Positions 9,028 to 18,384 of a DNA stretch of 64,000 nt are shown one piece after another (position 1 is the stretch's first letter; each line of letters opens with the position of its first letter). The stretch is taken from NCBI GenBank assembly GCA_965224015.1, contig OZ245032.1:992001-1056000 (forward strand). Direction: 5' to 3'. The position numbers and the translations under genes are program-made. The DNA comes from CBDCVD01 sp965224015 (lineage in GTDB: Bacteria; Pseudomonadota; Alphaproteobacteria; Rhizobiales; CBDCVD01). Below the pieces are notes generated by a model. The model was not told where the DNA came from. It saw only the letters and a program-made list of their open reading frames with translations, and ran no database searches.

Positions 9028-9495
9028 GACTCTCGTTCTCCGCTTTAAATTATTGTCCCAAAAACACCCACATCAGTTGTGGTTAGTTTTACGTACAACG
9101 AACATCCTGGATCATCGTCACAACTGACACCAAACGTCCATAATGTTTCCCACTTTCCTGCGTTTCCCACTTTCCTGCCTCTGACTGGTTCTCACGCCGC
9201 TTCTCCAAACCGCCCGGTCCGATCGTATTCCACCATGAAACACCGACAACGAAATACAGAACACACAATATGGTATCAGCTTAGTCAATGTCGTCCATAG
9301 CGCAAGGACTGATAGGTAATCGGACCCGATAACCTGAAAGTATAATTACCAAAAGCGGTAAACATTATATACCGGAAGTCCTTGCCGTATTTTGCCATAT
9401 TCAAACACCAGCATTGTCTTCAAACATGCACGAAACATACCGCAACGCATCGGTTGCTTTCGGATGTAAGCCCAAAGACGCCATATTATGCCCAT
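9028..9495. other. 468-bp clpP-clpX intergenic region
   Basis: I see no gene and no full repeat copy. It is more AT-rich than its flanks near 9300-9450. A clpX promoter is expected but no convincing -35/-10 pair was found by eye. Confidence 0.5.
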
Positions 9496-10140
9496 TTAAG
9501 CCGCTTCATCATCATCTTCAGGCGCGCGTTTGTCGACAACATTGTCGATCAGGCCAAAGTCCTTGGCCGCATCCGCGGTCATGAAGTTGTCGCGCTCCAG
9601 CGCCTGCAAAACATCATCATAAGCCTGTCCGGTGTGACGAACGTAAATTTCATTGAGACGTTTTTTAACGTTGGAAATCTCTTTGGCGTGAATTTCAATA
9701 TCCGTGGCCTGCCCCTGAAAGCCCGCTGAGGGCTGATGCACCATGATGCGTGCATTGGGTAGTGCTGAGCGCATGCCCTTTTCCCCACCCGCCAACAGGA
9801 GCGAACCCATGGATGCCGCTTGCCCCACACAAAGGGTCGCAATGGCCGGGCGCACAAACTGCATCGTGTCATAAACCGACAACCCTGACGTTACAACGCC
9901 ACCTGGGGAGTTAATGTACATGAAGATCTCTTTTTTGGGATTTTCCGATTCCAGATACAGCAATTGCGCCACGACAAGTGAGGCCATAGCATCTTCCACA
10001 GGGCCGGTGATAAATATGATACGTTCCTTAAGAAGGCGGGAATAGATATCAAAAGCCCGCTCGCCCCGATTGGTTTGCTCAACAACCATCGGGACCAGGG
10101 TGTTCATGTATATCTCTTGGGTCCGTGCGGAATCAGGCAT
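9496..10140 (-). CDS. clpP: ATP-dependent Clp protease proteolytic subunit ClpP
   Basis: ClpP forms the tetradecameric peptidase chamber used by ClpX. The 214-aa sequence contains the nucleophile in GQAASMGS (Ser110), the histidine in MVHQP (His135) and a downstream Asp in the NFMTADAAKDFG region. The N-terminal loop MVVEQTNRGERAFDIYSRLL is typical. The acidic end APEDDDEAA is unremarkable. Trigger factor (tig), usually found upstream in this operon, is absent: the next gene in that direction is divergent and unrelated. Confidence 0.98.
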   Translation of the reverse strand: MPDSARTQEIYMNTLVPMVVEQTNRGERAFDIYSRLLKERIIFITGPVEDAMASLVVAQLLYLESENPKKEIFMYINSPGGVVTSGLSVYDTMQFVRPAIATLCVGQAASMGSLLLAGGEKGMRSALPNARIMVHQPSAGFQGQATDIEIHAKEISNVKKRLNEIYVRHTGQAYDDVLQALERDNFMTADAAKDFGLIDNVVDKRAPEDDDEAA

Positions 10141-10658
10141 GGATATATCCTCAATTGGAAAAAATAATAAGCGCCGGGGTTCCCATACGCGCCCGGCACA
10201 AGGTGTGCATCTCCATTAACCGGCATCACAGGCGACTTTAGCAGAAATGCGGCGTCATCTTCCGGCAAGCCGCCCTATCGAAAAAAGCCGATCTCTCATC
10301 ATCAAATGGTGCCAAATCCGAAGTGAACGGCTCCAACTGCTACCATTGGCGTGTGAATGGTTAATGATCTGTTGATTTGTGCGTCCAAGTGGGGACAAAT
10401 GTCGCCGATTGCAACAATTGAACCCGATTTATTTGTGCCGCTTGTCCGTACCATGTCGCCGATTATACGCCGGCATTTACTCAAGTTTTAGCACACAGGT
10501 TTGTTATTTGTTACACCCTGCGCTGTATCGTCACCGCTACGCCAGGGCAAATGTGTCAGATTTTTCAAGGCCCTGAACCGACAAGTTAAGCATGCGGTTG
10601 CTCGCATACTGTTTTTCGCATGCGCGCAAGGTAATTTATCACCCAGGCCACCACCCTT
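10141..10658. other. Upstream region of clpP without recognisable genes
   Basis: It should hold the clpP promoter. No tRNA, tig remnant or conserved ORF is apparent. Confidence 0.5.
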
Positions 10659-10730
10659 GAGCGTGCCATGTCTGAATAGAAGACCCCATTCTGTTTCTCG
10701 TTTGGCGCGCACGAAAGACCGTTTCCATTA
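10659..10730 (+). repeat. Family C type-1 copy
   Basis: GAGCGTGCCATGTCTGAATA is followed by CATTCTGTTTCTCGTTTGGC, matching the type-1 body at 30893-30973 and 55016-55091. A full family A copy begins 6 bp later. Confidence 0.75.
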
Positions 10731-10736
10731 CTTTTA

Positions 10737-10839
10737 ATACCAAGGGTCCTTAACAATGACTCATGGCTTAGCGTCAAAGAGGTATGTTATCAAGGCAGTA
10801 CACCAGTCGGCGTGTATATAAAGCCAATACCGCTGGTAT
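10737..10839 (-). repeat. Family A element, full copy (103 bp), reversed
   Basis: It starts ATACCAAGGGTCCTTAACAA and ends AATACCGCTGGTAT. It is collinear with the other full copies. Confidence 0.92.
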
Positions 10840-10883
10840 AATTCCTCATGATATCAATGCCGATAAACGCCGATGTAATTGAT

Positions 10884-10955
10884 GTCATTGCCGTCATTGC
10901 CGTCATTGCCGTCGTTGCTGTCGTTGCTGTCGTTGCTGTCGTTAATGTCATTCGT
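10884..10955. repeat. Eight tandem 9-bp units directly upstream of the GGDEF gene
   Basis: GTCATTGCC occurs three times, then GTCGTTGCT three times, then GTCGTTAAT and GTCATTCGT. The array ends 14 bp before the ATG at 10970 and so would occupy the 5' leader. In the frame of the ATG it contains a stop, so it is not an N-terminal extension. Confidence 0.9.
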
Positions 10956-10969
10956 TCGATCGAGTCCAT

Positions 10970-12820
10970 ATGAGTAGAACCGTAAATAGGCAAGTGAAAG
11001 CCACACCAGGGTCCGCTGCCGGCGATGACGTTCATGACTTCAACGGCCGCTCTGGGCAGCAATCTTTCTCTCATGATCCGTTTGAAAGCCAGCTTGGCGT
11101 GCAGGCGATCGCTCGCGCAGAAACGCGCGCGCGCCGCGCCATTGTCGAAAGCCTCAATTTGGGACTGGTGATGTTCGACGTGCATGATCGGGCCGTAATC
11201 GCCAATTCGCGTTTCCTGAGCCTGTTTTCGGCATTGCACCCAAGCGGCGTAGAGGGGAAGGCGTATGCCGAGATCATTGAGAAAGAACTTCACTATACCC
11301 TTGCCGATCGTGTGGGAGAGGCGGCGGTGGAGGCCCTGGTGCAGGAGCGCCTGCGCGCCCACAATAGCAAATTAGCCTACACCATCGAACATCAACTTGG
11401 TGCGGACCTATGGGTAAAGGTCGATGAACACTGCGCCGAAGGCGGCACGGTTATTGTCTACACCGACGTTAGCAATATCAAAATGCGTGAGGCGCGCATT
11501 CAGCATATTGCGCTTCATGACACGCTCACCGGCCTTCCCAACCGGGCCCTGTTTCGCGATCGGGCCAAGAAAGCACTGCAAAAGCAGGAACGCACCGGCA
11601 ATTGCGTGGCAATACTGTGTATTGATCTGGACAATTTCAAGAATGTCAACGACTCCCTGGGCCATCCTGCGGGGGACCAGTTGCTGAGCGAGGTCGCCAG
11701 ACGCCTGCGCGGGGCGGTGCGCGAAAGTGATACCGTGGCGCGCATAGGTGGCGATGAGTTTGCCATCGTTATCGGCAGTATTGAACATATGTTCACGATT
11801 GAGCTTGTGGCAATGCGCATCATTGAGAGCCTTAGCCAGCCCATTGACCTTGACGGGCGCCGGGTTGTGGTCGGCGCTAGTGTGGGCATTGCCACGAGCG
11901 ACGAGACGATCTGCGACCCTGATCATTTAATCAGAAATGCGGATTTGGCACTTTATCGCGCCAAGGATGACGGTAAGAACGGATACTGCTTCTTTGAACA
12001 CGAGATGGACGAGGCGGCGCGGGTGCGCCATTTGCTGGAAAACGATTTGCGCCTGGCGCTGCGTGAGGACCGACTGGCGCTTCACTTCCAGCCACAGGTT
12101 AACGTGCGGGCGCGCAAAATCACCGGTTTTGAGGTGTTGGTGCGCTGGGAGCATCCAACGCGAGGCTTTGTGGAGCCCAATGAATTTATCGGCATTGCCG
12201 AGGAAACCGGCTTGATCCAGCAGTTGGGAGACTGGGTTTTGGAGCGCGCCTGCGAATGCGCCGTGCGTTGGTCACGTCCGGCCAAGATAGCGGTAAATGT
12301 GTCGTTATCGCAATTTCGCCGCGGCGATTTGGCTCACAGTGTGGAGCGCACGCTGGAGCTGTCGGGTCTTGATCCGAGGCGCCTGGAACTGGAGATTGCC
12401 GAGCCGGTCCTGTTTCAGGACCGGGAACAGACCATTGACGTGCTTTTCCGATTGAAAGACTTAGGGGTGCGAATTGTATTGGGGGGCTTTGGCGCCGGCT
12501 ATTCGTCTCTTGGCAATCTACGCCAGTTTCCTTTTGACAAAATCAAGATTGACCGATCGTTTGTCAGCGATATTGACAAGAACGCCGAAGCGGCAGCTTT
12601 TATCCACGCGTTTATCAGTCTTGGCAACAGCCTGGGCATAGAGACGACTGCCGAGGGTGTGGAGACGGAAAACCAGCTGGCGCGCCTGCAAATCGAAGGG
12701 TGTTCGGAAATCCAAGGCTTTTACTATTCGCACGCGCGGCCCATGGACGACGTGGAAAAATTGCTCAGCGGCGAGATCGACGAGTTCCGCTCGCAAGGCC
12801 TGAGTGAATTGTCGTTTTAG
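10970..12820 (+). CDS. PAS-GGDEF-EAL protein with degenerate EAL domain
   Basis: This is a putative cyclic-di-GMP enzyme of 616 aa. A PAS-like sensor region spans about residues 45-155. The GGDEF domain (about 175-335) has an intact ARIGGDEF active site near residue 260, preceded five residues upstream by RESD, the RxxD product-inhibition site. The EAL domain (about 355-600) has EVL in place of EAL (near 393), EIAE in place of EITE, and, decisively, VLGGFGAGYSSL near residue 504 where active enzymes have the metal-binding DDFG. KIKIDRSF and AEGVET are kept. I infer an active cyclase with a non-hydrolytic EAL domain. No transmembrane segment is evident. The ribosome-binding site is weak and a 9-bp minisatellite precedes the gene. 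Confidence 0.93.
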   Translation: MSRTVNRQVKATPGSAAGDDVHDFNGRSGQQSFSHDPFESQLGVQAIARAETRARRAIVESLNLGLVMFDVHDRAVIANSRFLSLFSALHPSGVEGKAYAEIIEKELHYTLADRVGEAAVEALVQERLRAHNSKLAYTIEHQLGADLWVKVDEHCAEGGTVIVYTDVSNIKMREARIQHIALHDTLTGLPNRALFRDRAKKALQKQERTGNCVAILCIDLDNFKNVNDSLGHPAGDQLLSEVARRLRGAVRESDTVARIGGDEFAIVIGSIEHMFTIELVAMRIIESLSQPIDLDGRRVVVGASVGIATSDETICDPDHLIRNADLALYRAKDDGKNGYCFFEHEMDEAARVRHLLENDLRLALREDRLALHFQPQVNVRARKITGFEVLVRWEHPTRGFVEPNEFIGIAEETGLIQQLGDWVLERACECAVRWSRPAKIAVNVSLSQFRRGDLAHSVERTLELSGLDPRRLELEIAEPVLFQDREQTIDVLFRLKDLGVRIVLGGFGAGYSSLGNLRQFPFDKIKIDRSFVSDIDKNAEAAAFIHAFISLGNSLGIETTAEGVETENQLARLQIEGCSEIQGFYYSHARPMDDVEKLLSGEIDEFRSQGLSELSF

Positions 12821-12907
12821 GAGCCGCTACTCGTGCCCGCACGATTTGCTGTGGCTCAACAAGCCGGGCTCGACGCGGGCAACAGGATTTCGTCGTTGAA
12901 ACTCCTT

Positions 12908-12940
12908 ATACCAAGGGGCTTTGACAAGGGCTCATGGTAT
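12908..12940. repeat. Short family A-type element
   Basis: It runs from ATACCAAGGGGCTTTGAC to GGGCTCATGGTAT; the inverted ends are ATACCA and TGGTAT. It has the same short form and length as the copy at 4194. Confidence 0.7.
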
Positions 12941-13044
12941 TATCGGTTCCTTCTCATGCAAAGGCGCATCCAACCTTTTATCTGATCATTGCTTTTTTCC
13001 GGCGGTTGTTGGAGCGTGGCACGCCAAAATTCTGATGGCCGCTC

Positions 13045-13084
13045 AAATGATAAAATGATAAAATGATAAAATGATAAAATGATA
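13045..13084. repeat. Five tandem copies of AAAATGAT
   Basis: This is an 8-bp microsatellite, bracketed by GCTCAA and TTGAGC, an inverted repeat. It lies about 200 bp upstream of ispH. Confidence 0.9.
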
Positions 13085-13280
13085 GATTGAGCCGTGGTGG
13101 CCGATTTTCTGTCTTTGAGAATTGACGATACTTTCACTACCGCCATGATAGGCCTCCTGCCTCAGACCAGCGCCAACTTTTGGCGATAACTGAGAACTGA
13201 TGGCGGTGGGCTTTATGCCGCGGCGGGGACAAAACGGCGTGCAAACCGTTCTGGCAATATCCCACAACCCATGAATAGTA

Positions 13281-14276
13281 ATGGCGAACCGATATTTGAC
13301 AATAAAGCTATGTGCCCCACGCGGCTTTTGCGCCGGGGTTGACCGGGCCATCCAGATCGTGGATCAGGCGCTTGACCTTTACGGCCCGCCGGTCTATGTG
13401 CGCCACGAGATCGTGCACAACAAGTTTGTTGTTGATGGCCTGCGCAAGAAGGGTGCGATTTTTGTCGAGGAACTTGACGAAATTCCGCCAACCGACGCGC
13501 CTGTGGTGTTTTCTGCTCATGGGGTAGCGAAAAGCGTGCCCGCTGCGGCCAAGGCGCGCAATCTATTTGTTCTTGATGCCACATGCCCATTGGTCTCAAA
13601 GGTCCACAAACAGGCGCTTTTGAACCATTCGCGCGGCTATGAACTGGTGTTGGTGGGGCATGCGGGACACCCGGAGGTTATCGGCACCATGGGGCAATTG
13701 CCCAAGGGTGCGGTTCACTTGATTGAGACCCTCGCTGATGCCAGGGCCTTTCGCCCCACGGGGGATAAGCCTCTGGCCTATATTACCCAGACAACCCTGT
13801 CGGTCGACGATACGCGGGAGATCGTTGAGACCTTGCGGTCGCGCTTTCCGCAAATCAAAGTGCCCTACAAGGAAGACATCTGCTACGCGACCACCAACCG
13901 GCAAGCGGCGGTCAAGGCTGTTGCCCCTGGCTGCGATGCCATGATCGTCGTGGGGGCACCGAACTCTTCGAACTCCCAGCGCCTTGTGGAGGTCGCCGAG
14001 CGCTCGGGTTGTACCAAGGCGAAACTTGTCCAGCGGGCCAGTGAAATCGACTGGACGGACTTCCAGGATGTGGCGGTCCTGGGGCTTACCGCCGGGGCGT
14101 CGGCGCCGGATGTTCTGGTGGAGGAGATCATCGAGGCGTTTCAGGAACGGTTTTCGGTGCGGGTCGAAATTATCACCACCGCACGTGAGGACGTGGCCTT
14201 TCACCTGCCGCGGTCCTTGCGTGAGGCGGCTGACACCAAAAACCAGGCGGCCGCAGCCGAAAGCGCGCGCAAATGA
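13281..14276 (+). CDS. ispH: 4-hydroxy-3-methylbut-2-enyl diphosphate reductase IspH
   Basis: IspH performs the last step of the non-mevalonate isoprenoid pathway, reducing HMBPP to IPP and DMAPP with a [4Fe-4S] cluster. The three cluster cysteines are visible: Cys17 in APRGFCAGV, Cys102 in DATCPLV and Cys201 in EDICYATTNRQ. The 331-aa length is normal, with a short Ala-rich C-terminus. Its end overlaps rnhA by 4 nt (ATGA), so the two are translationally coupled, a common alphaproteobacterial arrangement. Confidence 0.98.
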   Translation: MANRYLTIKLCAPRGFCAGVDRAIQIVDQALDLYGPPVYVRHEIVHNKFVVDGLRKKGAIFVEELDEIPPTDAPVVFSAHGVAKSVPAAAKARNLFVLDATCPLVSKVHKQALLNHSRGYELVLVGHAGHPEVIGTMGQLPKGAVHLIETLADARAFRPTGDKPLAYITQTTLSVDDTREIVETLRSRFPQIKVPYKEDICYATTNRQAAVKAVAPGCDAMIVVGAPNSSNSQRLVEVAERSGCTKAKLVQRASEIDWTDFQDVAVLGLTAGASAPDVLVEEIIEAFQERFSVRVEIITTAREDVAFHLPRSLREAADTKNQAAAAESARK

Positions 14277-14719
14277 GTTCGCGTAAATTCGTGATTATCT
14301 ACACCGACGGCGCCTGCTCCGGCAATCCCGGCCCCGGGGGCTGGGGGGCGCGGCTGGAGTATAAAGACCGGATGCATGAGATCAAAGGCGGCGAGGCACA
14401 GACAACCAACAACCGCATGGAATTGATGGCGGCGATCGCCGCTCTTGAGGCGCTCAAGCGCCCGTGCCATGTTTCGCTTTATACGGATTCCCAGTATATC
14501 AAGGGGGGAATTACGCAATGGATGGCGAAATGGAAAGAAAACGGCTGGCGCACCGCTGCAAAAAAACCGGTTAAAAATAAAGACTTATGGGAGCGCCTTG
14601 ATGCCGCAGCAAACCGTCATAAAATCCAATGGCACTGGATCAAGGGCCATGCGGGGCACCCTGGCAACGAACGCGCTGACGAACTGGCCCGCATCGGCAT
14701 GAAAACTTTCGGGAAATAA
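14273..14719 (+). CDS. rnhA: Ribonuclease HI
   Basis: RNase HI cleaves the RNA strand of RNA-DNA hybrids. The 148-aa protein opens with IIYTDGACSGNPGPGGWGA; the carboxylates Asp12, Glu50 (NNRMEL) and Asp72 (YTDSQYI) are present, and the basic region WRTAAKKPVKNKDLWERL and the loop WIKGHAGHPGNERADELA complete the active site. It is coupled to ispH by the ATGA overlap. Its TAA stop overlaps by one base the left end of a family A fragment, so the repeat lies directly at the 3' end. Confidence 0.98.
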   Translation: MSSRKFVIIYTDGACSGNPGPGGWGARLEYKDRMHEIKGGEAQTTNNRMELMAAIAALEALKRPCHVSLYTDSQYIKGGITQWMAKWKENGWRTAAKKPVKNKDLWERLDAAANRHKIQWHWIKGHAGHPGNERADELARIGMKTFGK

Positions 14720-14770
14720 TACCAGCGGTATTAGATCAGCATGGGTTTAGGTGTACCCATTTTGCTATAG
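14719..14770 (+). repeat. Family A left end fused to a short family B
   Basis: ATACCAGCGGTAT (14719-14731) runs directly into TAGATCAGCATGGG at 14732, ending CCATTTTGCTATAG at 14770. The 39-bp B form lacks the second hairpin module. Confidence 0.85.
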
Positions 14771-14817
14771 TACCCACCATTGCGCGTTGGCAACACCAAC
14801 ACTTGACCATAAGCCCG

Positions 14818-17800
14818 TCACTGCGCCGCAAGCAGAGAAGCGTTGCCACCGGCCGCCGTGGTGTCGATGCAAAGATGCCGCTCCAGCACACAATAGTCTG
14901 CCATTTGGCGCGTGGCGATCAACGGTATAAGAGGCCCTTCACGACGCGCCAGGGCTTGGCGCGCACGCTTTAGGTCCGTCGGCTGCGACCACAAAGCCAC
15001 GGCATCAAATCCTTTGAGATCTGCAAGCCCTGAGCGCGGAAGAAAACCGGAAACCGTATCCTCGCCTTCCATGCCCGGGGCGACCGCAACAACGGCACAC
15101 CCCATATCCCGCGCCATTTTTCTCTGCGCCTCAACATCACGAGGCCGTGGCCCCAGGCACAGGATAACGCCCCGGGGGTAGAGGGACAGGCGGTTGGATT
15201 CGCCGGTGGGGCCGGGCATATCCGTCGTTGTTAGCGCCGCTCGCGAAACCAATCGCGCCGCATCAAGCAAAGCCTGGACTTTTTGCAATGCAACGTCATC
15301 ACCACGAACCACGTCATGCCCGGGCAAAGCAAACCGTTTAAAACGCTCCACATAATGCGGCCCACCCGCTTTCGGCCCGGTTCCCGACAACCCCTCACCA
15401 CCAAAGGGCTGTGAGCCCACCACCGCACCGATCTGGTTGCGATTGACATAGATATTGCCCACATTGAGCCCTGTGACAATGTGCTCTACCCGATCATCTA
15501 TGCGTGTGTGCAAGCCGAACGTAAGGCCATAGCCTTTATCGTTAATCGCGCCCATGACCTGATCGATCTCATCAACGGCAAACGTGGCAACGTGCAGGAC
15601 GGGGCCAAAGATCTCTTGCTCCAGATCCTCTATTCCTCGCACGCTGATAACTGCAGGGGCCACATAGATACCCTCAGCCGGGGCATCAAGTTGCTTTAGC
15701 AAGCGACCGTTAGTCCTGGCTTGTTCAACATAGTCGGCAATCTCGCGTTGGGCGGATGGAGTGATGATCGGCCCCACATCCGAGGCCACCGCCCAGGGAG
15801 AACCAACACGCAGTTCATCCATGGCGCCAAACAACATGGACAAGAGCCCATCAGCGATATCGCTCTGTACATAAAGAATGCGCAGCGCCGAGCAGCGTTG
15901 ACCGGCGGAGCGAAACGCGGAATCCATAATGTCCTGCACCGCCTGCTCCGGCAAGGCGGTGGAGTCCACGATCATGGCGTTCAGGCCCCCTGTTTCGGCA
16001 ATAAACATGAAATCCGGCTCAAGCGCAGCCGCGGCGCTTTGATAAATCTGCTGTGCCACCTGTGTCGAGCCGGTAAAGCAGATCCCGTTCACCCGCGGAT
16101 CCCTTGTGAGCCTGGTGCCAACGACAGACCCCTCACCCAAAACCAGTTGTAGAACAGACCCCGGGACCCCCGCCTCTCGCATCAGGCGCACAGCAATAGC
16201 GGCAACAATTGGCGTTGGCTCCGCGGGCTTGGCCAAAACACCGTTACCCGCCGCCAGGGCCGCCGCAATTTGTCCCGTGAAAATAGCAAGAGGGAAGTTC
16301 CATGGAGAAATGCAGGTTATCACACCCCGCTGCGGAACCTTGTCAAATCGACATCCTTCAGCTGCGTAGTAGCGCAGGAAATCGACGGCCTCACGCAACT
16401 CGGCAACCGCATCGGCTGCGGTCTTGCCGGCCTCTCGGCAAAGAGCGGCAAAAATCTCACCGGCATTTTGCTCATAAAGATCGGCGGCTTTGCAAAGAAC
16501 CCGCGCACGCTGTTGGGCACTTGCGTCTTTCCAGGAGGTCGCGTTGTCAAGGGCCACGTCCACCTGAGCCAGGGTCGCGTCATTCGTGTAACCGATACAT
16601 TCATCAAGGTCGCTCGGGCTGAACACCGCGCGAGGCTTTGGAGACTTGACCGGCGCCGCAGCATCAGCGGATCGACTGGTATTGGCAAGCACGGATTCGG
16701 CGGTCCATTGATGCGCCTTGAACCCATCACGCGCGCTGAGAAACGCCTTCAGGTCACAAGGGTTACGCAGGTCCCAACCCTTGGCGTTGCGGCGCTGTGG
16801 ACAATAGAGATCTGGTGGGGGAACGACCGCCTCATGCCGCGGCCAGGCCGTGTCATCCAAAATATTGAACGGATCGGCAGCAATGGTTTGCGCATCCACC
16901 GTCTCATCCACAATCTGATTGACGAACGAACTGTTAGCGCCGTTTTCCAAAAGCCGGCGCACAAGATAGGCAAGCAGGTCCTTATGAGCCCCAACGGGCG
17001 CATAGATCCGGCACCGGGTTTGCGCCTCGTCAAGCACCAGGGCATGCAACGCCTCCCCCATCCCGTGCAGCCGCTGGAATTCAAAGGATTGGCTATCTTT
17101 TGCCATTTCGAGAACCGCACAGACCGTGTGGGCATTGTGGGTCGCAAACTGCGCGGTGATACGATCACCGTAGTTCAACAGTTTTTGCGCACAGCAGATA
17201 AACGAAACGTCTGTCGCGGCTTTATTGGTAAAGACGGGAAAACTCGCGACACCATCGACCTGTGCCCTCTTGATCTCCGTATCCCAATAGGCGCCCTTGA
17301 CCAGGCGGACCATAATGGTGCGATCCAGCGCCGTCGCCAGGGCATAGAGCCAATCGATGACCGCCGCCGCGCGCTTGCTATAGGCTTGGACAACCACCCC
17401 GAACCCATCCCATCCGGCCAGATCCGACGCCCGCAAGACGGCTTCAATCACATCAAGGGAAAGATCAAGACGGTCCGCTTCCTCGGCATCTATATTGAGA
17501 CCCATGTGCGCAGTTTTCGCCATGCGGGCCAGTTCCGCAACCCGCGGCACCAGTTCTTCCATCACCCGCGCTTTCTGGCTCATCTCGTAGCGCGGGTGAA
17601 GCGCCGAGAGTTTTATGGAAATACCGGGATTTTTTCGCATGTCGCGATGCCTGGCCCGGCCGGCAAGATGCGCAATCGCGTCACTATAGGCTCGAAAGAA
17701 CTGGCGCGCGTCATGCGCCGTTAGTGCTGCCTCCCCAAGCATGTCGTAGGAATAGGTATAGCCCTTTTCTTCCTCGACCTCACCGCGGCGCGTTGCCTGC

Positions 17801-18333
17801 GAAATAGTACGACCCAGCACAAACTGGTGTCCCATTTCCCGCATGGCCCGGGTGACGGCCGCGCGGATAACGGGCTCCCCCAAGCGTTTGACCACGCTAT
17901 GGAGCGTGTCTGCAAGACCCCGCGATGCCGGTTCCTGGAGAACTTTACCCGTCAGCATGAGAGCCCATGTGGAGGCATTGACCAAGGATGAACTGGATTG
18001 CCCAAGGTGTTCCCCCCACGAAGACGGTGCGATCTTGTCCTCAATAAGCTCATCAACGGTTTGCGCGTCCGGAACACGCAAAAGCGCCTCCGCAAGGCAC
18101 ATCAGGGCAACCCCTTCCTGCGTGGACAGTCCGTATTCAGCAAGAAAAACCTCCAGCAGGCCGCCGGAGCCGGACTTTCGCACCCGTTCAATAAGCGCTG
18201 CAGCGCGCACCGAAATACGCCCGCGCGAGGCCTTGTCCAGGCCATGTTCAGCCACAAGCCCCGCAAGTACCGATTTTTCGTCGGCATGGTACAGAGCTCG
18301 AATTTGCTTTCGGATAGCAGCAAGATTGCTCAT
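14818..18333 (-). CDS. putA: Bifunctional proline dehydrogenase / L-glutamate gamma-semialdehyde dehydrogenase PutA
   Basis: PutA oxidises proline to glutamate in two steps, using FAD and then NAD. The 1171-aa protein begins with the PutA helical domain and lacks an N-terminal ribbon-helix-helix, so it should not act as its own repressor. The FAD barrel covers roughly residues 130-480 (with GISIKLSALHPRYE and the C-terminal part RCRIYAPVGAHKDLLAYLVRRLLENG). The aldehyde dehydrogenase covers roughly 560-1000, with ISPWNFPLAIFTGQIAAALA and the catalytic Cys in SAGQRCSALR. About 150 further C-terminal residues follow. The ATG at 18333 is preceded by CCAGAGCGTGAC, which looks like a family C end, and by a family B copy 9 nt upstream. 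Confidence 0.98.
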   Translation of the reverse strand: MSNLAAIRKQIRALYHADEKSVLAGLVAEHGLDKASRGRISVRAAALIERVRKSGSGGLLEVFLAEYGLSTQEGVALMCLAEALLRVPDAQTVDELIEDKIAPSSWGEHLGQSSSSLVNASTWALMLTGKVLQEPASRGLADTLHSVVKRLGEPVIRAAVTRAMREMGHQFVLGRTISQATRRGEVEEEKGYTYSYDMLGEAALTAHDARQFFRAYSDAIAHLAGRARHRDMRKNPGISIKLSALHPRYEMSQKARVMEELVPRVAELARMAKTAHMGLNIDAEEADRLDLSLDVIEAVLRASDLAGWDGFGVVVQAYSKRAAAVIDWLYALATALDRTIMVRLVKGAYWDTEIKRAQVDGVASFPVFTNKAATDVSFICCAQKLLNYGDRITAQFATHNAHTVCAVLEMAKDSQSFEFQRLHGMGEALHALVLDEAQTRCRIYAPVGAHKDLLAYLVRRLLENGANSSFVNQIVDETVDAQTIAADPFNILDDTAWPRHEAVVPPPDLYCPQRRNAKGWDLRNPCDLKAFLSARDGFKAHQWTAESVLANTSRSADAAAPVKSPKPRAVFSPSDLDECIGYTNDATLAQVDVALDNATSWKDASAQQRARVLCKAADLYEQNAGEIFAALCREAGKTAADAVAELREAVDFLRYYAAEGCRFDKVPQRGVITCISPWNFPLAIFTGQIAAALAAGNGVLAKPAEPTPIVAAIAVRLMREAGVPGSVLQLVLGEGSVVGTRLTRDPRVNGICFTGSTQVAQQIYQSAAAALEPDFMFIAETGGLNAMIVDSTALPEQAVQDIMDSAFRSAGQRCSALRILYVQSDIADGLLSMLFGAMDELRVGSPWAVASDVGPIITPSAQREIADYVEQARTNGRLLKQLDAPAEGIYVAPAVISVRGIEDLEQEIFGPVLHVATFAVDEIDQVMGAINDKGYGLTFGLHTRIDDRVEHIVTGLNVGNIYVNRNQIGAVVGSQPFGGEGLSGTGPKAGGPHYVERFKRFALPGHDVVRGDDVALQKVQALLDAARLVSRAALTTTDMPGPTGESNRLSLYPRGVILCLGPRPRDVEAQRKMARDMGCAVVAVAPGMEGEDTVSGFLPRSGLADLKGFDAVALWSQPTDLKRARQALARREGPLIPLIATRQMADYCVLERHLCIDTTAAGGNASLLAAQ

Positions 18334-18342
18334 GTCACGCTC

Positions 18343-18378
18343 TGGATCAGCATGGGGTTAGCTGTACCCCTTTTGTCA
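18343..18378 (+). repeat. Family B partial copy next to the putA start
   Basis: TGGATCAGCATGGGGTTAGC leads to TGTACCCCTTTTG. It begins 9 nt upstream of the putA ATG (18333-18331 on the minus strand), so it forms the end of the putA leader. Confidence 0.75.
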
Positions 18379-18384
18379 GCGGTA

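Larger units (their letters stand above)
12821..13280. other. 460-bp gap between the GGDEF gene and ispH
   Basis: It holds a short A-type element (12908-12940) and an 8-bp microsatellite (13045-13084). I see no gene; the ispH promoter should be within it. Confidence 0.6.

Noticed and set aside
10790..11362. 190-codon open frame on the minus strand with Thr/Ala/Met repeats
   Set aside because: It runs across the 9-bp minisatellite, family A and the antisense of the GGDEF gene.
16270..17724. Long open frame (484 codons) on the plus strand
   Set aside because: It is fully antisense to putA, whose protein matches its family throughout. The open frame is a by-product of GC-rich codon bias.
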